Shown here: one piece after another, positions 52,411 through 60,578 of the stretch
Layout of the letters: each line of letters opens with the position of its first letter
Position numbering within the stretch: position 1 is the stretch's first letter
NCBI GenBank assembly: GCA_016210565.1
Contig: JACQUA010000173.1
Location: 17,860-81,859, forward strand
Reading direction: 5' to 3'
Length of the DNA: 64,000 nt
Source of the DNA: Chloroflexota bacterium
GTDB taxonomy: Bacteria; Chloroflexota; Dehalococcoidia; JACQUA01
Made by a program: the position numbers and the translations under genes
Notes under the pieces: model-generated
What the model was told of the DNA's origin: nothing
The model's input: the letters and a program-made list of their open reading frames with translations, nothing else
Databases searched by the model: none

Positions 52411-53700
52411 CTATTGTTTCTTTTTTACTTCCATCATTGGAAATAGCTTGACGAAAGCCATATACATAAGGCAGGCCACAGCCAGGGTGCCTGCCAGCAC
52501 AGACCACTCCACCCAGGTCGGGCTGTAGCTGCCCTCAGGGTAGCCGAGGCGGGGATAAAAGAGGGACGGGAGGATGATCAAAAGACGTTTTACCCAGAGG
52601 GCGGCTACCACGAGACCGGAACAGATGACCACCAATCCGATATTGAAGGCTTTGGGCCGGATCCCTTGAATGAACAAGTAGGCGCCGGGAAGCAAGAAAC
52701 CGAAGATCAGCATCGGCCAGAAGACCGGGGCGAACCTCCCCGCGAGCAGAGCATTGGAAATCCTGAGCTCCTCCTCCGGTCCGGCATACCTCATGGTCAT
52801 CTGCTCGTGCAGGATGAACCAGAGATAGAAGCCTATCAGTATGCCCAGGGCGATCCCCAGGTGTCTGAATATCTCGGGCTTGATCTCTTGCTGCCAGCCG
52901 TAGGTCTTCCGCAGCGCCGCGGCGACAATGATCACGCCCGCCGCCGCCGAGGTCAGCGCCCCGGTGAGGAAATAGGGTCCCTGCACGGCGCCGTACCAGC
53001 CGACCCGCGATCCCATGAGGCCGAACAGCCAGGGGATCACCCCGCCGCTCAAGAGAACCATCAGGAAGATGATAGTCAGGGCAAGCCACCAGGCAATCTG
53101 GTCGACTTTGGGCTTTTCCTTGGGGCTGTAGCCCACCAGCAAAGGCGCGTACAGCCGGCCCAACCGCGGGAACCGGCCCCTCAGCGACGCCAGGTCCTCC
53201 CGCATGGTCAGGTAAAGATAGGTCACACACAGGGTCAGGTAAACAAGGATTACAGTGAAGTCCCAGACCAGAGGCGACTGCCAGACCCGTCCGCTGTAGA
53301 AGAGGAGCATATTGATGACCCTGTCCGGCCTGCCCAGGTCAATGACGATGTTGGCGCCGGCCATCATCAAGGTGATGATAGTCAGCACTTCGGCAATCCG
53401 GGCTATGGAATGATACCTCTCCAGTTTGAGCAGGCGCGCCGCGGCCGACACCGCGATGCCGCCGTGGGCCAGGCCCACGTACCACACAAAAGTAGCGATG
53501 TACAGTCCCCAGGGCGCCCCGGACAGGGGCACGCCCAGGTCCCGGAGGCCGGTAACCGCCAGGCCGCCCCGCAACTGGGTCAAGTAGGCCACCCCGAACC
53601 ACAGCACCACCGCTGCCAGCACGGCCACCGCTACATAGAAACCCCTGCCTGTCTGGACCAGGGGACGCAGAACGGGTTCTTCGATGACTACTCTTTTCAT
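52411..53700 (-). CDS. NrfD/PsrC-type membrane anchor (CISM locus 3)
   Basis: 429 residues, about ten transmembrane helices. GFYVAVAVLAAVVLWFGVAYLTQLRGGLAVTGLRDLGVPLSGAPWGLYIATFVWYVGLAHGGIAVSAAARLL and IDLGRPDRVINMLLFYSGRVWQSPLVWDF are the family hallmarks. Overlaps the ferredoxin stop by four bases (ATGA). Quinone-interacting anchor. Confidence 0.93.
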   Translation of the reverse strand: MKRVVIEEPVLRPLVQTGRGFYVAVAVLAAVVLWFGVAYLTQLRGGLAVTGLRDLGVPLSGAPWGLYIATFVWYVGLAHGGIAVSAAARLLKLERYHSIARIAEVLTIITLMMAGANIVIDLGRPDRVINMLLFYSGRVWQSPLVWDFTVILVYLTLCVTYLYLTMREDLASLRGRFPRLGRLYAPLLVGYSPKEKPKVDQIAWWLALTIIFLMVLLSGGVIPWLFGLMGSRVGWYGAVQGPYFLTGALTSAAAGVIIVAAALRKTYGWQQEIKPEIFRHLGIALGILIGFYLWFILHEQMTMRYAGPEEELRISNALLAGRFAPVFWPMLIFGFLLPGAYLFIQGIRPKAFNIGLVVICSGLVVAALWVKRLLIILPSLFYPRLGYPEGSYSPTWVEWSVLAGTLAVACLMYMAFVKLFPMMEVKKKQ

Positions 53701-54467
53701 GCTCTCACCTTTTCAGGCTGGATATTCCAGATCTTTGAGACCGGCCCCGGCGCGGTAAGGCCGACATAGTAGACGCGGGGATGGGTGCCTAATTCCTCCA
53801 GAAGCCGGGTTGCCTTCTTCCGGGCCAACAGGACCGAGACGTCGCTCTTCGGGTCGTCCAGGTCGCCGAAATTCAGGGACTGTACGGGGCAGTTGGCGAC
53901 ACAGGCCGGCTTGAGCCCTTTATCCAGCCGGTGGACACACCAGGTGCACTTCTCAATCACGCCGACGGCATGCCCGCCCCCCGAAACCAGCCGCTTATCG
54001 GTCCCGTACAGCTTATCGTGGTCAGGGTTGCGGTACGGAGGTATGGCGCCCTTCACCACATCCACCACCCGGCCTGCGCCGAACACGCCGTCGCCTTCGC
54101 CCCTCTTCCAATCGAAGTACTGGTTGTCCGAGGGCAGTTTCCAGTTGAAATAGTTCACGCCGTAGGGGCAGGCCACCTCGCAGTACCGGCACCCGATGCA
54201 GCGATTGAAATCGGTCAGCACCAGACCGTCTGCCCTCTTGAACCGCGCCCCCACCGGGCACACCTTGGCGCAGGCGGGGTTGTCGCAGTGCATGCAGGGT
54301 CTGGGCATGAACTGCCAGTTGGAATTGGGATACTCGCCGACTTCGGTGCGGAAAACGTACATCCAGAAGACGCCCTGGCTGGTGTTGTTCTCCACCTTGC
54401 ACGCTTCGACGCAGGCGTTGCACCCCATGCACCGCTCCAGGTTAATCACCATTGCGTATCTTGTCAC
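53697..54467 (-). CDS. Four-cluster ferredoxin subunit (CISM locus 3)
   Basis: 256 residues with four [4Fe-4S] sites: CMGCNACVEAC, CMHCDNPACAKVC, CIGCRYCEVAC, CTWCVHR...CVANC. Longer than the locus 1 and 2 homologues through an insertion between sites 3 and 4 (NWKLPSDNQYFDWKRG...KRLVSGGGHAVG). DmsB/PsrB/NrfC group. Ten bases after the catalytic gene. Confidence 0.94.
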   Translation of the reverse strand: MTRYAMVINLERCMGCNACVEACKVENNTSQGVFWMYVFRTEVGEYPNSNWQFMPRPCMHCDNPACAKVCPVGARFKRADGLVLTDFNRCIGCRYCEVACPYGVNYFNWKLPSDNQYFDWKRGEGDGVFGAGRVVDVVKGAIPPYRNPDHDKLYGTDKRLVSGGGHAVGVIEKCTWCVHRLDKGLKPACVANCPVQSLNFGDLDDPKSDVSVLLARKKATRLLEELGTHPRVYYVGLTAPGPVSKIWNIQPEKVRA

Positions 54468-54477
54468 TCTTATTCTC

Positions 54478-57078
54478 CTATGCCCTGGTAACTTTCACCC
54501 TGACCAGGTATGTCTGGTCGGCCGACATGGCCACGTAGCCCTCGCCGGTGAAGAAAAGGCTGTTGGGCGTGGGGCCTTTGTCTTTCGCCCAGGGATGGAC
54601 CCACATACCGTAGTGATGGGACATGGATACGGTGTCGGGCCGCAGGCCTTCCACCAGTACTGCCTTGGCCTTGAGCTTCTTTGTCTGGCCCGTAACCGCG
54701 TTGTGGGATTCCACCCAGACAACGTCGTTGTCCCGGATGCCTTTGGCCCGGGCTGTCCTGGTATTGATCTCCACCCGCTGCTCCGGTTCCAGTTCATTCA
54801 ATAGGGACACAAAGGCGGCCCGGGACTGCTTGAACTCGATCTTTTTGTGAGAAGTCAACAGCAGATCGTATTCCGGCGGCGAGCCCTCGAAAGTCGGCTT
54901 TGCCCAGGTGGGCAGGGGATAATAGCCCCGCCAGAAGGTCTCCGAAACGCCCTTCTGCTTCATGGTGTCCTGGTACTGTTTCAGGGATTCGCCGTAGAGG
55001 CGGTACCTCACCCCGAAATGCGGCGGGTTCATCCCCGAGAGGTAGAGGTTCTTGATGGCCACCGGGGAGGCTTTCTTCATGCCCTCCCTTTCAAAGAAGG
55101 CCACGCCTTCCTCGTACCCGTTCGACATGGCCCAGCGGTCGAAGATGTCCCGGGACTCGGGCCTGGCGTTCAGATCCAGTTTGTACGGGTCCTTCAGGTT
55201 GAGCTGGCTGTTGATCTGGTCGACGTAGCCGCCCTTCCCATACAGGACTCCGGCTTTCTCCGCGATCCCGATGTAGATATCGATGTCCCCTTTCGACTGG
55301 AAGAGGGGCGGAATCGGGGGCACCCTCAGGGTGGTCCCGCCGTGGTACTGGGTCGAAGCGCTGATCGGCCCCTCGTATTTCTCGATGGTCGCCGCGGGCA
55401 GGACCACGTCGGCGAAGAAATCCGCTGTCTCGCTCATGAACGGGTCGATGGCAGCGATGAATTTCAGTTTCTTGTAGGCTTCGATGAACACGTCCTGGGG
55501 CGGGAAAGAGAGCAGGGGGTTGGTGTGGTGCAATATCATCACTTCCGGAGTGTAATCAACCCCCCACTTCGCCGGGTCCAACATGCTTAGAGCCGCAATA
55601 GATGGGCTCCCCGTGTTGATCGGGAAGTACTTGCTGGTCTTCAGCATGATGTCATAGGGCGGGTCTTTTATCTTTATCTCGTTCAGGCTCTTGAAGTTGC
55701 CATAGATGCTGCGGCCGTAGTCCGCTCTCAGTCCTCCCACCGCCTCCACCGCTCCCAGCAACTGGTAGACATTGATGGCCGCGTAGAACGCCTGGAAACC
55801 GAACTCTTGCTGGGAAACGTGGTAGGCCATCAGGCCCACCGGGCGGTAGGGCAACTCGATGCCGTCCAGGACTATCGTGCTCCCGATCCGGGCGTTTTCG
55901 CCCATCTCCTCTCCGATCCGGCGTGTGGTCTCGGCGGTGATGTCCGTGATGGGCGCGGCCCATTCCGGGGTATATTTGGCAATGTGCTCCTTGTAGACCT
56001 CAAAGGCCGTCCTGACAGTCGAGCCGCCGGCGGTGTAAGACCCCTCCAGGGCGGGCGTGATGCCTTTGGCATCGAACGGTTTCGCTGATTTGCTGGCTTC
56101 GTCCCACACCTGCTCCTTGCCATCCACTTTCAGGAACAGCGCGTCGCTCTTGACGAGGAACGGGGCGTTGGTGAAGCTCGCCAGGAATTTTCTGTCGATG
56201 GTCCCCCTGGCTACCAGGACATTCGCCAGAGCCAGGAAGAAGGCCAGGTCGGTCCCCGGCTTGATGGGCAGCCACTCATCCGTGTGCGGGCCGACGCCGC
56301 GCCGGCGGGGGTCGATGGTGACGACCTTCATGCCCCGCTCCCGGGCTTCAACGAACTGCTGGTTCCAGGTCAGCCAGCAGGTCTTGTTCCCGCCCGCGTT
56401 GGTCATGTTCCAACCCCAGGCCAGAAGGTAATTGCAGTGGCGGAAATCGGGATGCAACCCGGCGTGCTGCCCGATGGTGTACTCAACCGCCCGGTAGGCG
56501 GCGTCCGAGCAGTAGGCGCCATGCCCCATCTTGTAGGCGCCGGTGGCGTTAACGAAAGCATTGTCATACAGCGGCTCGGTCTTACTCCGGCCCTTCTGCC
56601 AGATAAGAAGTCTCTTGTCCCGTTCCCTCACTTCCTTGACCTTCTCCCCGACAAGGGTAAAGGCCTCTTCCCAGGATATCTCCTTCCATTCCCCCGGGAC
56701 CCCTTTGCCGTTGGTCCTCTTCAGAGGCGCCTTGACCCGGTACGGGTCGTAAATCGTGGCGATCTGGGCCACACCCTTCACGCAGAGTTTGCCCCAGTTC
56801 CGGGCGTTCTCAGGATGCCCCTCCAGCTTCACTATCCGGCCGTCAACAACCCTCGCCAGCATTCCGCAGTCCTGCTTGCCAATCCAGCAGGTTGTGGGCA
56901 CAAGTTTTTCGGCGCCGGCTGCGGTCTGCGCCTCAGCCCGCTGCAGCAAAGGCTTCCAGGGTCCGCCGGCGATGAATTTCGTCAAAGCCAGGGTGGCTGC
57001 GGTTGCGCCTGATGCCTTGACGAACTGTCGTCTGGTCAGTTTTGGGATCGTTTTCAGGGGAGGCCTCCTAGTTTTCAC
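54478..57078 (-). CDS. Molybdopterin oxidoreductase catalytic subunit with three-Cys FS0 motif (CISM locus 3)
   Basis: 866 residues. Long Tat leader with TRRQFVKASGATAATLALT at about 15-33. The FS0 region reads PTTCWIGKQDCGML...GKLCVKG: the second Cys of the usual CxxCxxxC is Gly, leaving three Cys. Candidate Mo-ligand Cys in MGHGAYCSDAAYR. MoCo domain LLTSHKKIEFKQSRAAF and TRAKGIRDNDVVWVESHNAVTGQTKKLKAK. Distinct subfamily from the locus 1 and 2 enzymes. FS0 may be a [3Fe-4S] cluster or use another ligand. Substrate unknown; OmeA-like or other reductase families are possible. Confidence 0.92.
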   Translation of the reverse strand: MKTRRPPLKTIPKLTRRQFVKASGATAATLALTKFIAGGPWKPLLQRAEAQTAAGAEKLVPTTCWIGKQDCGMLARVVDGRIVKLEGHPENARNWGKLCVKGVAQIATIYDPYRVKAPLKRTNGKGVPGEWKEISWEEAFTLVGEKVKEVRERDKRLLIWQKGRSKTEPLYDNAFVNATGAYKMGHGAYCSDAAYRAVEYTIGQHAGLHPDFRHCNYLLAWGWNMTNAGGNKTCWLTWNQQFVEARERGMKVVTIDPRRRGVGPHTDEWLPIKPGTDLAFFLALANVLVARGTIDRKFLASFTNAPFLVKSDALFLKVDGKEQVWDEASKSAKPFDAKGITPALEGSYTAGGSTVRTAFEVYKEHIAKYTPEWAAPITDITAETTRRIGEEMGENARIGSTIVLDGIELPYRPVGLMAYHVSQQEFGFQAFYAAINVYQLLGAVEAVGGLRADYGRSIYGNFKSLNEIKIKDPPYDIMLKTSKYFPINTGSPSIAALSMLDPAKWGVDYTPEVMILHHTNPLLSFPPQDVFIEAYKKLKFIAAIDPFMSETADFFADVVLPAATIEKYEGPISASTQYHGGTTLRVPPIPPLFQSKGDIDIYIGIAEKAGVLYGKGGYVDQINSQLNLKDPYKLDLNARPESRDIFDRWAMSNGYEEGVAFFEREGMKKASPVAIKNLYLSGMNPPHFGVRYRLYGESLKQYQDTMKQKGVSETFWRGYYPLPTWAKPTFEGSPPEYDLLLTSHKKIEFKQSRAAFVSLLNELEPEQRVEINTRTARAKGIRDNDVVWVESHNAVTGQTKKLKAKAVLVEGLRPDTVSMSHHYGMWVHPWAKDKGPTPNSLFFTGEGYVAMSADQTYLVRVKVTRA

Positions 57079-57246
57079 TCAAATCCGAAGAACGAGGGAT
57101 TCCGGGGGAGCAGTCCTGGCATACTAGTTCTTTACCTAACAATAATGTAATCTATGCATGAAGCAGGGTGGCTGCGTGCCCGCAACCAATACAATAACTA
57201 GTTACCTATACTAACAATACTGTAATGTTATGTCTGCCAGTGAATT

Positions 57247-57309
57247 CCTTACAATCCTGTAAGGTATTATTCGTATTGACAAGTGGCATTTGTAGGGTAA
57301 TACCTTACA
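57247..57309 (-). promoter_or_regulatory. Candidate TGTAAGG operators of CISM locus 3
   Basis: Two inverted pairs: CCTTACA-ATCC-TGTAAGG (57247-57264) and TGTAGGG-TAATA-CCTTACA (57291-57309). They lie about 170-230 bases upstream of the catalytic gene. The AT-rich stretch 57121-57240 contains looser copies (TTTACCTAACAATAATGTAA, GTTACCTATACTAACAATAC). The 57079-57439 interval holds no gene. Confidence 0.6.
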
Positions 57310-57376
57310 CATAAGTGACAATGCACGACCTCTCCGCTCTGCGAGAGTCCGCAGGACAGACCAAGGTCGCCGCCCA

Positions 57377-57395
57377 CACAGGCAGGACGCCTGCG
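57377..57395. repeat. CACAGGC...GCCTGCG inverted repeat at the break of the ubiD remnant
   Basis: CACAGGCAGGACGCCTGCG, 45 bases before the first UbiD-like codons. Confidence 0.65.
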
Positions 57396-57439
57396 CCACC
57401 GCATTTTCTGAGCAGTTCCCTGATTTAGCATCATTCCCT

Positions 57440-58183
57440 GTGTCCACCCCACTGTTCTTGACTGTCACCTGTATCACCCACTCCAGAAAGCCGGTATTCA
57501 ATGCCTTTATCAGCCAGTTCCCACCAAGTGAAAGCGGCAAACTCAGAGGCGTCGCTTTTGAAGCCGTCTTCTACAAGTTCTTGAAATACGATTGCGCCAT
57601 TACCGGAGTCCTGGACGTGGCCCTGCATGAAAGCGGCGGCAGCGAAGAATACTGTGTCATCCAGATGAAGAAGAGCCATCCTTCCCAGGTGTGGCAGGCG
57701 CTCCACGCCGTTACCTCCAGGCTCCCCTATCACCTGAAGATCGTTATCGCCGTGGACGAGGATATAGATCCGCGCGACCCGGATTCCGTCAACTGGGCGC
57801 TCTGCTTCGCCATGCAGCCTCATCGAGACACCCGCATAGTCACAGCCAGACTCGGGGAGATCGATCCTTCCTCGTCCCCGATGGACGACCCGGAACGCGG
57901 CTATCCGAAGCCAAATGGGAATTCCTCCATCCTCATCAATGCCACGAGGAAGTGGGATTATCCACCAGTCTCGCTACCCAAAAGGGAATTCATGGAACGG
58001 GCCCGGCGAATCTGGGAAGAAGAAGGACTCCCCAAACTCAAGCCAAAGGTCCCCTGGCATGGCTATCCGCTGGGCCACTGGACTGAAGAGAATGAACGGG
58101 AAGCCCGCCTGGCGGTCGAAGGCAAACACCATGAAACAGGCGAACAGATCGCCCGGCAAAGGGTCGATCTACCCAGGCCGTGA
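57440..58183 (+). pseudogene. UbiD-family decarboxylase, C-terminal fragment
   Basis: About 247 residues that match only the second half of UbiD/Fdc decarboxylases (normally about 450-500): FLTVTCITHSRKPVFNAFISQFPPSES, YKFLKYDCAITGVLDVALHESGG, VIQMKKSHPSQVWQAL, AVDEDIDPRDPDSVNWALCFAMQPH. The prFMN-binding N-terminal domain is absent and no upstream frame codes it; a dispersed repeat lies at the junction. The start GTG at 57440 has no ribosome site. Most likely a remnant left by deletion or rearrangement. The remaining sequence has no further disruption, so loss may be recent. Confidence 0.8.
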
Positions 58184-58440
58184 TGCCTTTCCTGACCTCG
58201 CGGACAGGGAGGGGTCCTCCCGGCACACCTCGTGCGCCGATGGCGCACCATGCAGCATGAAGACGAACGAACCGTGGCCGCCTACCAGCGGGGCACGGCG
58301 CGCGGTGCCTCCCCGGGCCAGCCGCGGGCCGCGGCCGTCCCGACATGTCGAGATTGCAGAATCTCCAGCCCACACAGGCGGGGACGCCTGTGCCACCCGG
58401 TTATTTTCGAGACAATTATCGAAAATTTCCGGCCATCCTC
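58184..58440. repeat. Gap with dispersed inverted repeats before the rpmF operon
   Basis: CACAGGCGGGGACGCCTGTG (58373-58392) and CGACATGTCG (58341-58350). No gene recognised. Confidence 0.6.
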
Positions 58441-58469
58441 TTGACATATGCCGTTCGGCAGCCTATAAT
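58441..58469 (+). promoter_or_regulatory. Perfect consensus sigma-70-type promoter
   Basis: TTGACA (58441-58446), 17-bp spacer, TATAAT (58464-58469). Transcript start near 58476, giving a leader of about 90 bases before the DUF177 gene. Confidence 0.85.
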
Positions 58470-58564
58470 TTCCAGAATCAAGGTGATTTTCCGTCAGGTG
58501 TGCAGCTATGCCCTTGAATGCCCCATGGAACGGAATGGCTGCCGCCTTAAAAATAAAATAATAA

Positions 58565-59104
58565 ATGGAGATCAACGTAGCCCAGCTATTAAAAGAACCG
58601 GTCGGCTCCACCCGGTCGTATGAGGTTGATGAGGAGTTGAATCTGGACGGCGGCAAGGCCAGTTTCTCGGGGCGTATCCTGCTGACGCGCCTGAACAGCA
58701 GCATCCTGGTGAGCGGCAAGGTCAAGGCAGCACTGCCCCAGGTCTGTAGCCGTTGTCTCCGGGATTTCCCGTCCGTAGCGCCCTTTGAAGTAGAAGAGGA
58801 GTTCTTCCCGACCGTCGATGTTAATACGGGCCTGCCGGTAGAACAATCCGGCGAGGAGACCGGCTTTACGATCGATGCAAACCATGTCATCGACCTGGAT
58901 GAAGCCCTTCGCGAGAGCCTGCTGGTCGCCCTGCCCATGAAACCCCTGTGCCAGCCCGATTGCGTGGGACTCTGCCCGGAATGCGGCGTTAACCTCAATG
59001 AGGAGCAGTGCGGCTGCGAACGCTCCCCAAAGGATTCCCGGTGGGCCGAACTGAAAAGACTGGCAACTACCGGCAACACTACCAACCACCGAAAGAAAGG
59101 ATAG
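58565..59104 (+). CDS. DUF177 / YceD family protein
   Basis: 179 residues. Conserved Cys pairs CSRCLRDF and CQPDCVGLCPECG, and family start INVAQLLKEPVGSTRSYEVDEEL. YceD proteins sit directly before rpmF across bacteria and are linked to 23S rRNA or ribosome accumulation. First gene behind the consensus promoter; ATG 58565 has only a poor ribosome site (AT-rich leader). Confidence 0.93.
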   Translation: MEINVAQLLKEPVGSTRSYEVDEELNLDGGKASFSGRILLTRLNSSILVSGKVKAALPQVCSRCLRDFPSVAPFEVEEEFFPTVDVNTGLPVEQSGEETGFTIDANHVIDLDEALRESLLVALPMKPLCQPDCVGLCPECGVNLNEEQCGCERSPKDSRWAELKRLATTGNTTNHRKKG

Positions 59105-59113
59105 GTCAGTCTC

Positions 59114-59311
59114 ATGGCCCCCCTACCGAAAAGAAAATACCCCAAGGCGCGCCGAGGCGACCGGCGCAGCCATCTCCATCTCATACCCCAGAAGCTGCAA
59201 CTGTGCCCGCAGTGCAAAAGCCCCAAGCTGCCTCACCAGGCCTGTCCTTCTTGTGGGACCTACAAAGGCGAGGAAGTAATCAAGATCCGCGCCCCCAAGA
59301 AGAAAGCCTAG
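59114..59311 (+). CDS. rpmF: 50S ribosomal protein L32
   Basis: 65 residues. Zinc-binding form with CPQC (32-35 region) and CPSC. MAPLPKRKYPKARRGDRRSHLHL at the start and VIKIRAPKKKA at the end. Nine bases after DUF177. Standard gene order DUF177-rpmF-fab. Confidence 0.96.
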   Translation: MAPLPKRKYPKARRGDRRSHLHLIPQKLQLCPQCKSPKLPHQACPSCGTYKGEEVIKIRAPKKKA

Positions 59312-59527
59312 ACCAGCCACTACCCTAGACTCAAGAGAAACCGAATCTCTCACGGTGTTCAAATCAGAATGACCGAAGCAAGACGGTTGGCGTTACGACA
59401 GCGGTTTTGCCCTCTGGCTTTCTCCCCTGGTCCAGTCATCGGGCTATTCAGCCCATTGTTCTCTATTCCCTTCGCGACGGTCCCCCCTCCTGTACCCGGC
59501 GTGGCCGGCAAATCACAGCCACCGCGC

Positions 59528-59603
59528 AGCGACACCCTTTGCGGGTGTCGAAAGCCGGATCGCCGGCCGTCGAGCATACGACAGGGACAAGCCCTGTCGC
59601 TAC
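59528..59603. repeat. GCGACACCC...GGGTGTCG and GACAGGG...CCCTGTC hairpins
   Basis: GCGACACCCTTTGCGGGTGTCG (59528-59549) and CGACAGGGACAAGCCCTGTCG (59579-59599) precede the fabK start; same family as 40607-40629. Confidence 0.75.
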
Positions 59604-59625
59604 GGCGTGGAGGTACGGGACTACT

Positions 59626-60576
59626 GTGATCCGGACCCCGATATGCGACCTTCTGGGCATAAGATATCCCATAATCCAGGGCGGTATGGCCTGGCTGGGC
59701 ACGGCCGAGCTGGTCTCGGCCGTTTCCAACGCCGGCGGGCTGGGCATCATCGGGGCCGGGAACCATCCGCCCGAGTGGGTGCGGGAGCAGATCCACCTTA
59801 CACGGCAGTTGACCGACAAGCCCTTCGGCGTTAACACCGTCCTGCTCTCCCCTCACGCCGAAGGAGTCATCAAAGTCCTCCTGGAAGAAAAACCCAAAGT
59901 CGTCGCCTTTGGCGCCGGCAACCCGGGAGTCCACATACCGGCTTTCAAGAAGTACGGCGCCGTCGTCATCCCGGTGCTTTCCAGCGTTGCTCTGGCGAAG
60001 CGGCTGGAGAGGTCCGGCGCCGATGCCTTGGTGGCCGAAGGAATGGAATCGGGAGGCCACATCGGCGAGACGACCACCATGGCCCTCACGCCCCAGGTGG
60101 TGGATGCCGTAAACATTCCCGTGGTGGCCGCCGGCGGTTTTTTTGACGGCCGCGGCCTGGTGGTGGCCCTGGCCATGGGCGCCCAGGGTATGCAGATGGG
60201 CACCAGGTTTATCGCCTCAGAGGAATGCATCGCCCATCCCAACGTCAAACGAAGAATCGTCGAAGTCAAAGACCGCTGCACCATGGCCACCGGATACTCT
60301 CTGAAACATCCGGTGCGGGCCCTGGAAAACAAGATGACCCGGCAGTTTGAAGCCATGGAAAGAGCGGGGACTCCAAGAGAAGAATTGGAGAAGTTCGGCG
60401 CCGGCAAGACCTACCTGGGACTTATCCAGGGAGACCTGGAGAATGGGTCCCTGCTGGCAGGCCAAATAGCCGGCGCCATCAAAGATATCAAACCGGTAAA
60501 GCAGATCATCGAGGACATCATGGCCGAGGCCGAGGCCGAACTAAGAAGATTGGCGGCATTGCCAAATGGAGGTTAA
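59626..60576 (+). CDS. fabK: Enoyl-ACP reductase II (FabK) / nitronate-monooxygenase-like flavoprotein
   Basis: 316 residues from GTG 59626 (VIRTPICDLLGIRYPIIQGGM) with GGAGG 12 bases upstream. The frame is open back to 59407, but that DNA is hairpin repeat. FMN-binding TIM barrel: IQGGMAWLGTAELVSAVSNAGGLGIIGAGNH, AEGMESGGHIGETTTMAL with the catalytic His, and AAGGFFDGRGLVVALAMGAQGMQMGTRF. Context with fabD and fabG favours FabK over nitronate monooxygenase. Final step of fatty-acid elongation. Confidence 0.92.
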   Translation: MIRTPICDLLGIRYPIIQGGMAWLGTAELVSAVSNAGGLGIIGAGNHPPEWVREQIHLTRQLTDKPFGVNTVLLSPHAEGVIKVLLEEKPKVVAFGAGNPGVHIPAFKKYGAVVIPVLSSVALAKRLERSGADALVAEGMESGGHIGETTTMALTPQVVDAVNIPVVAAGGFFDGRGLVVALAMGAQGMQMGTRFIASEECIAHPNVKRRIVEVKDRCTMATGYSLKHPVRALENKMTRQFEAMERAGTPREELEKFGAGKTYLGLIQGDLENGSLLAGQIAGAIKDIKPVKQIIEDIMAEAEAELRRLAALPNGG

Positions 60577-60578
60577 CG

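Noticed and set aside
59407..59625. N-terminal 73 codons of the fabK open frame
   Set aside because: They translate two hairpin repeats; homologous sequence begins at VIRTPICDLLGIRYP.
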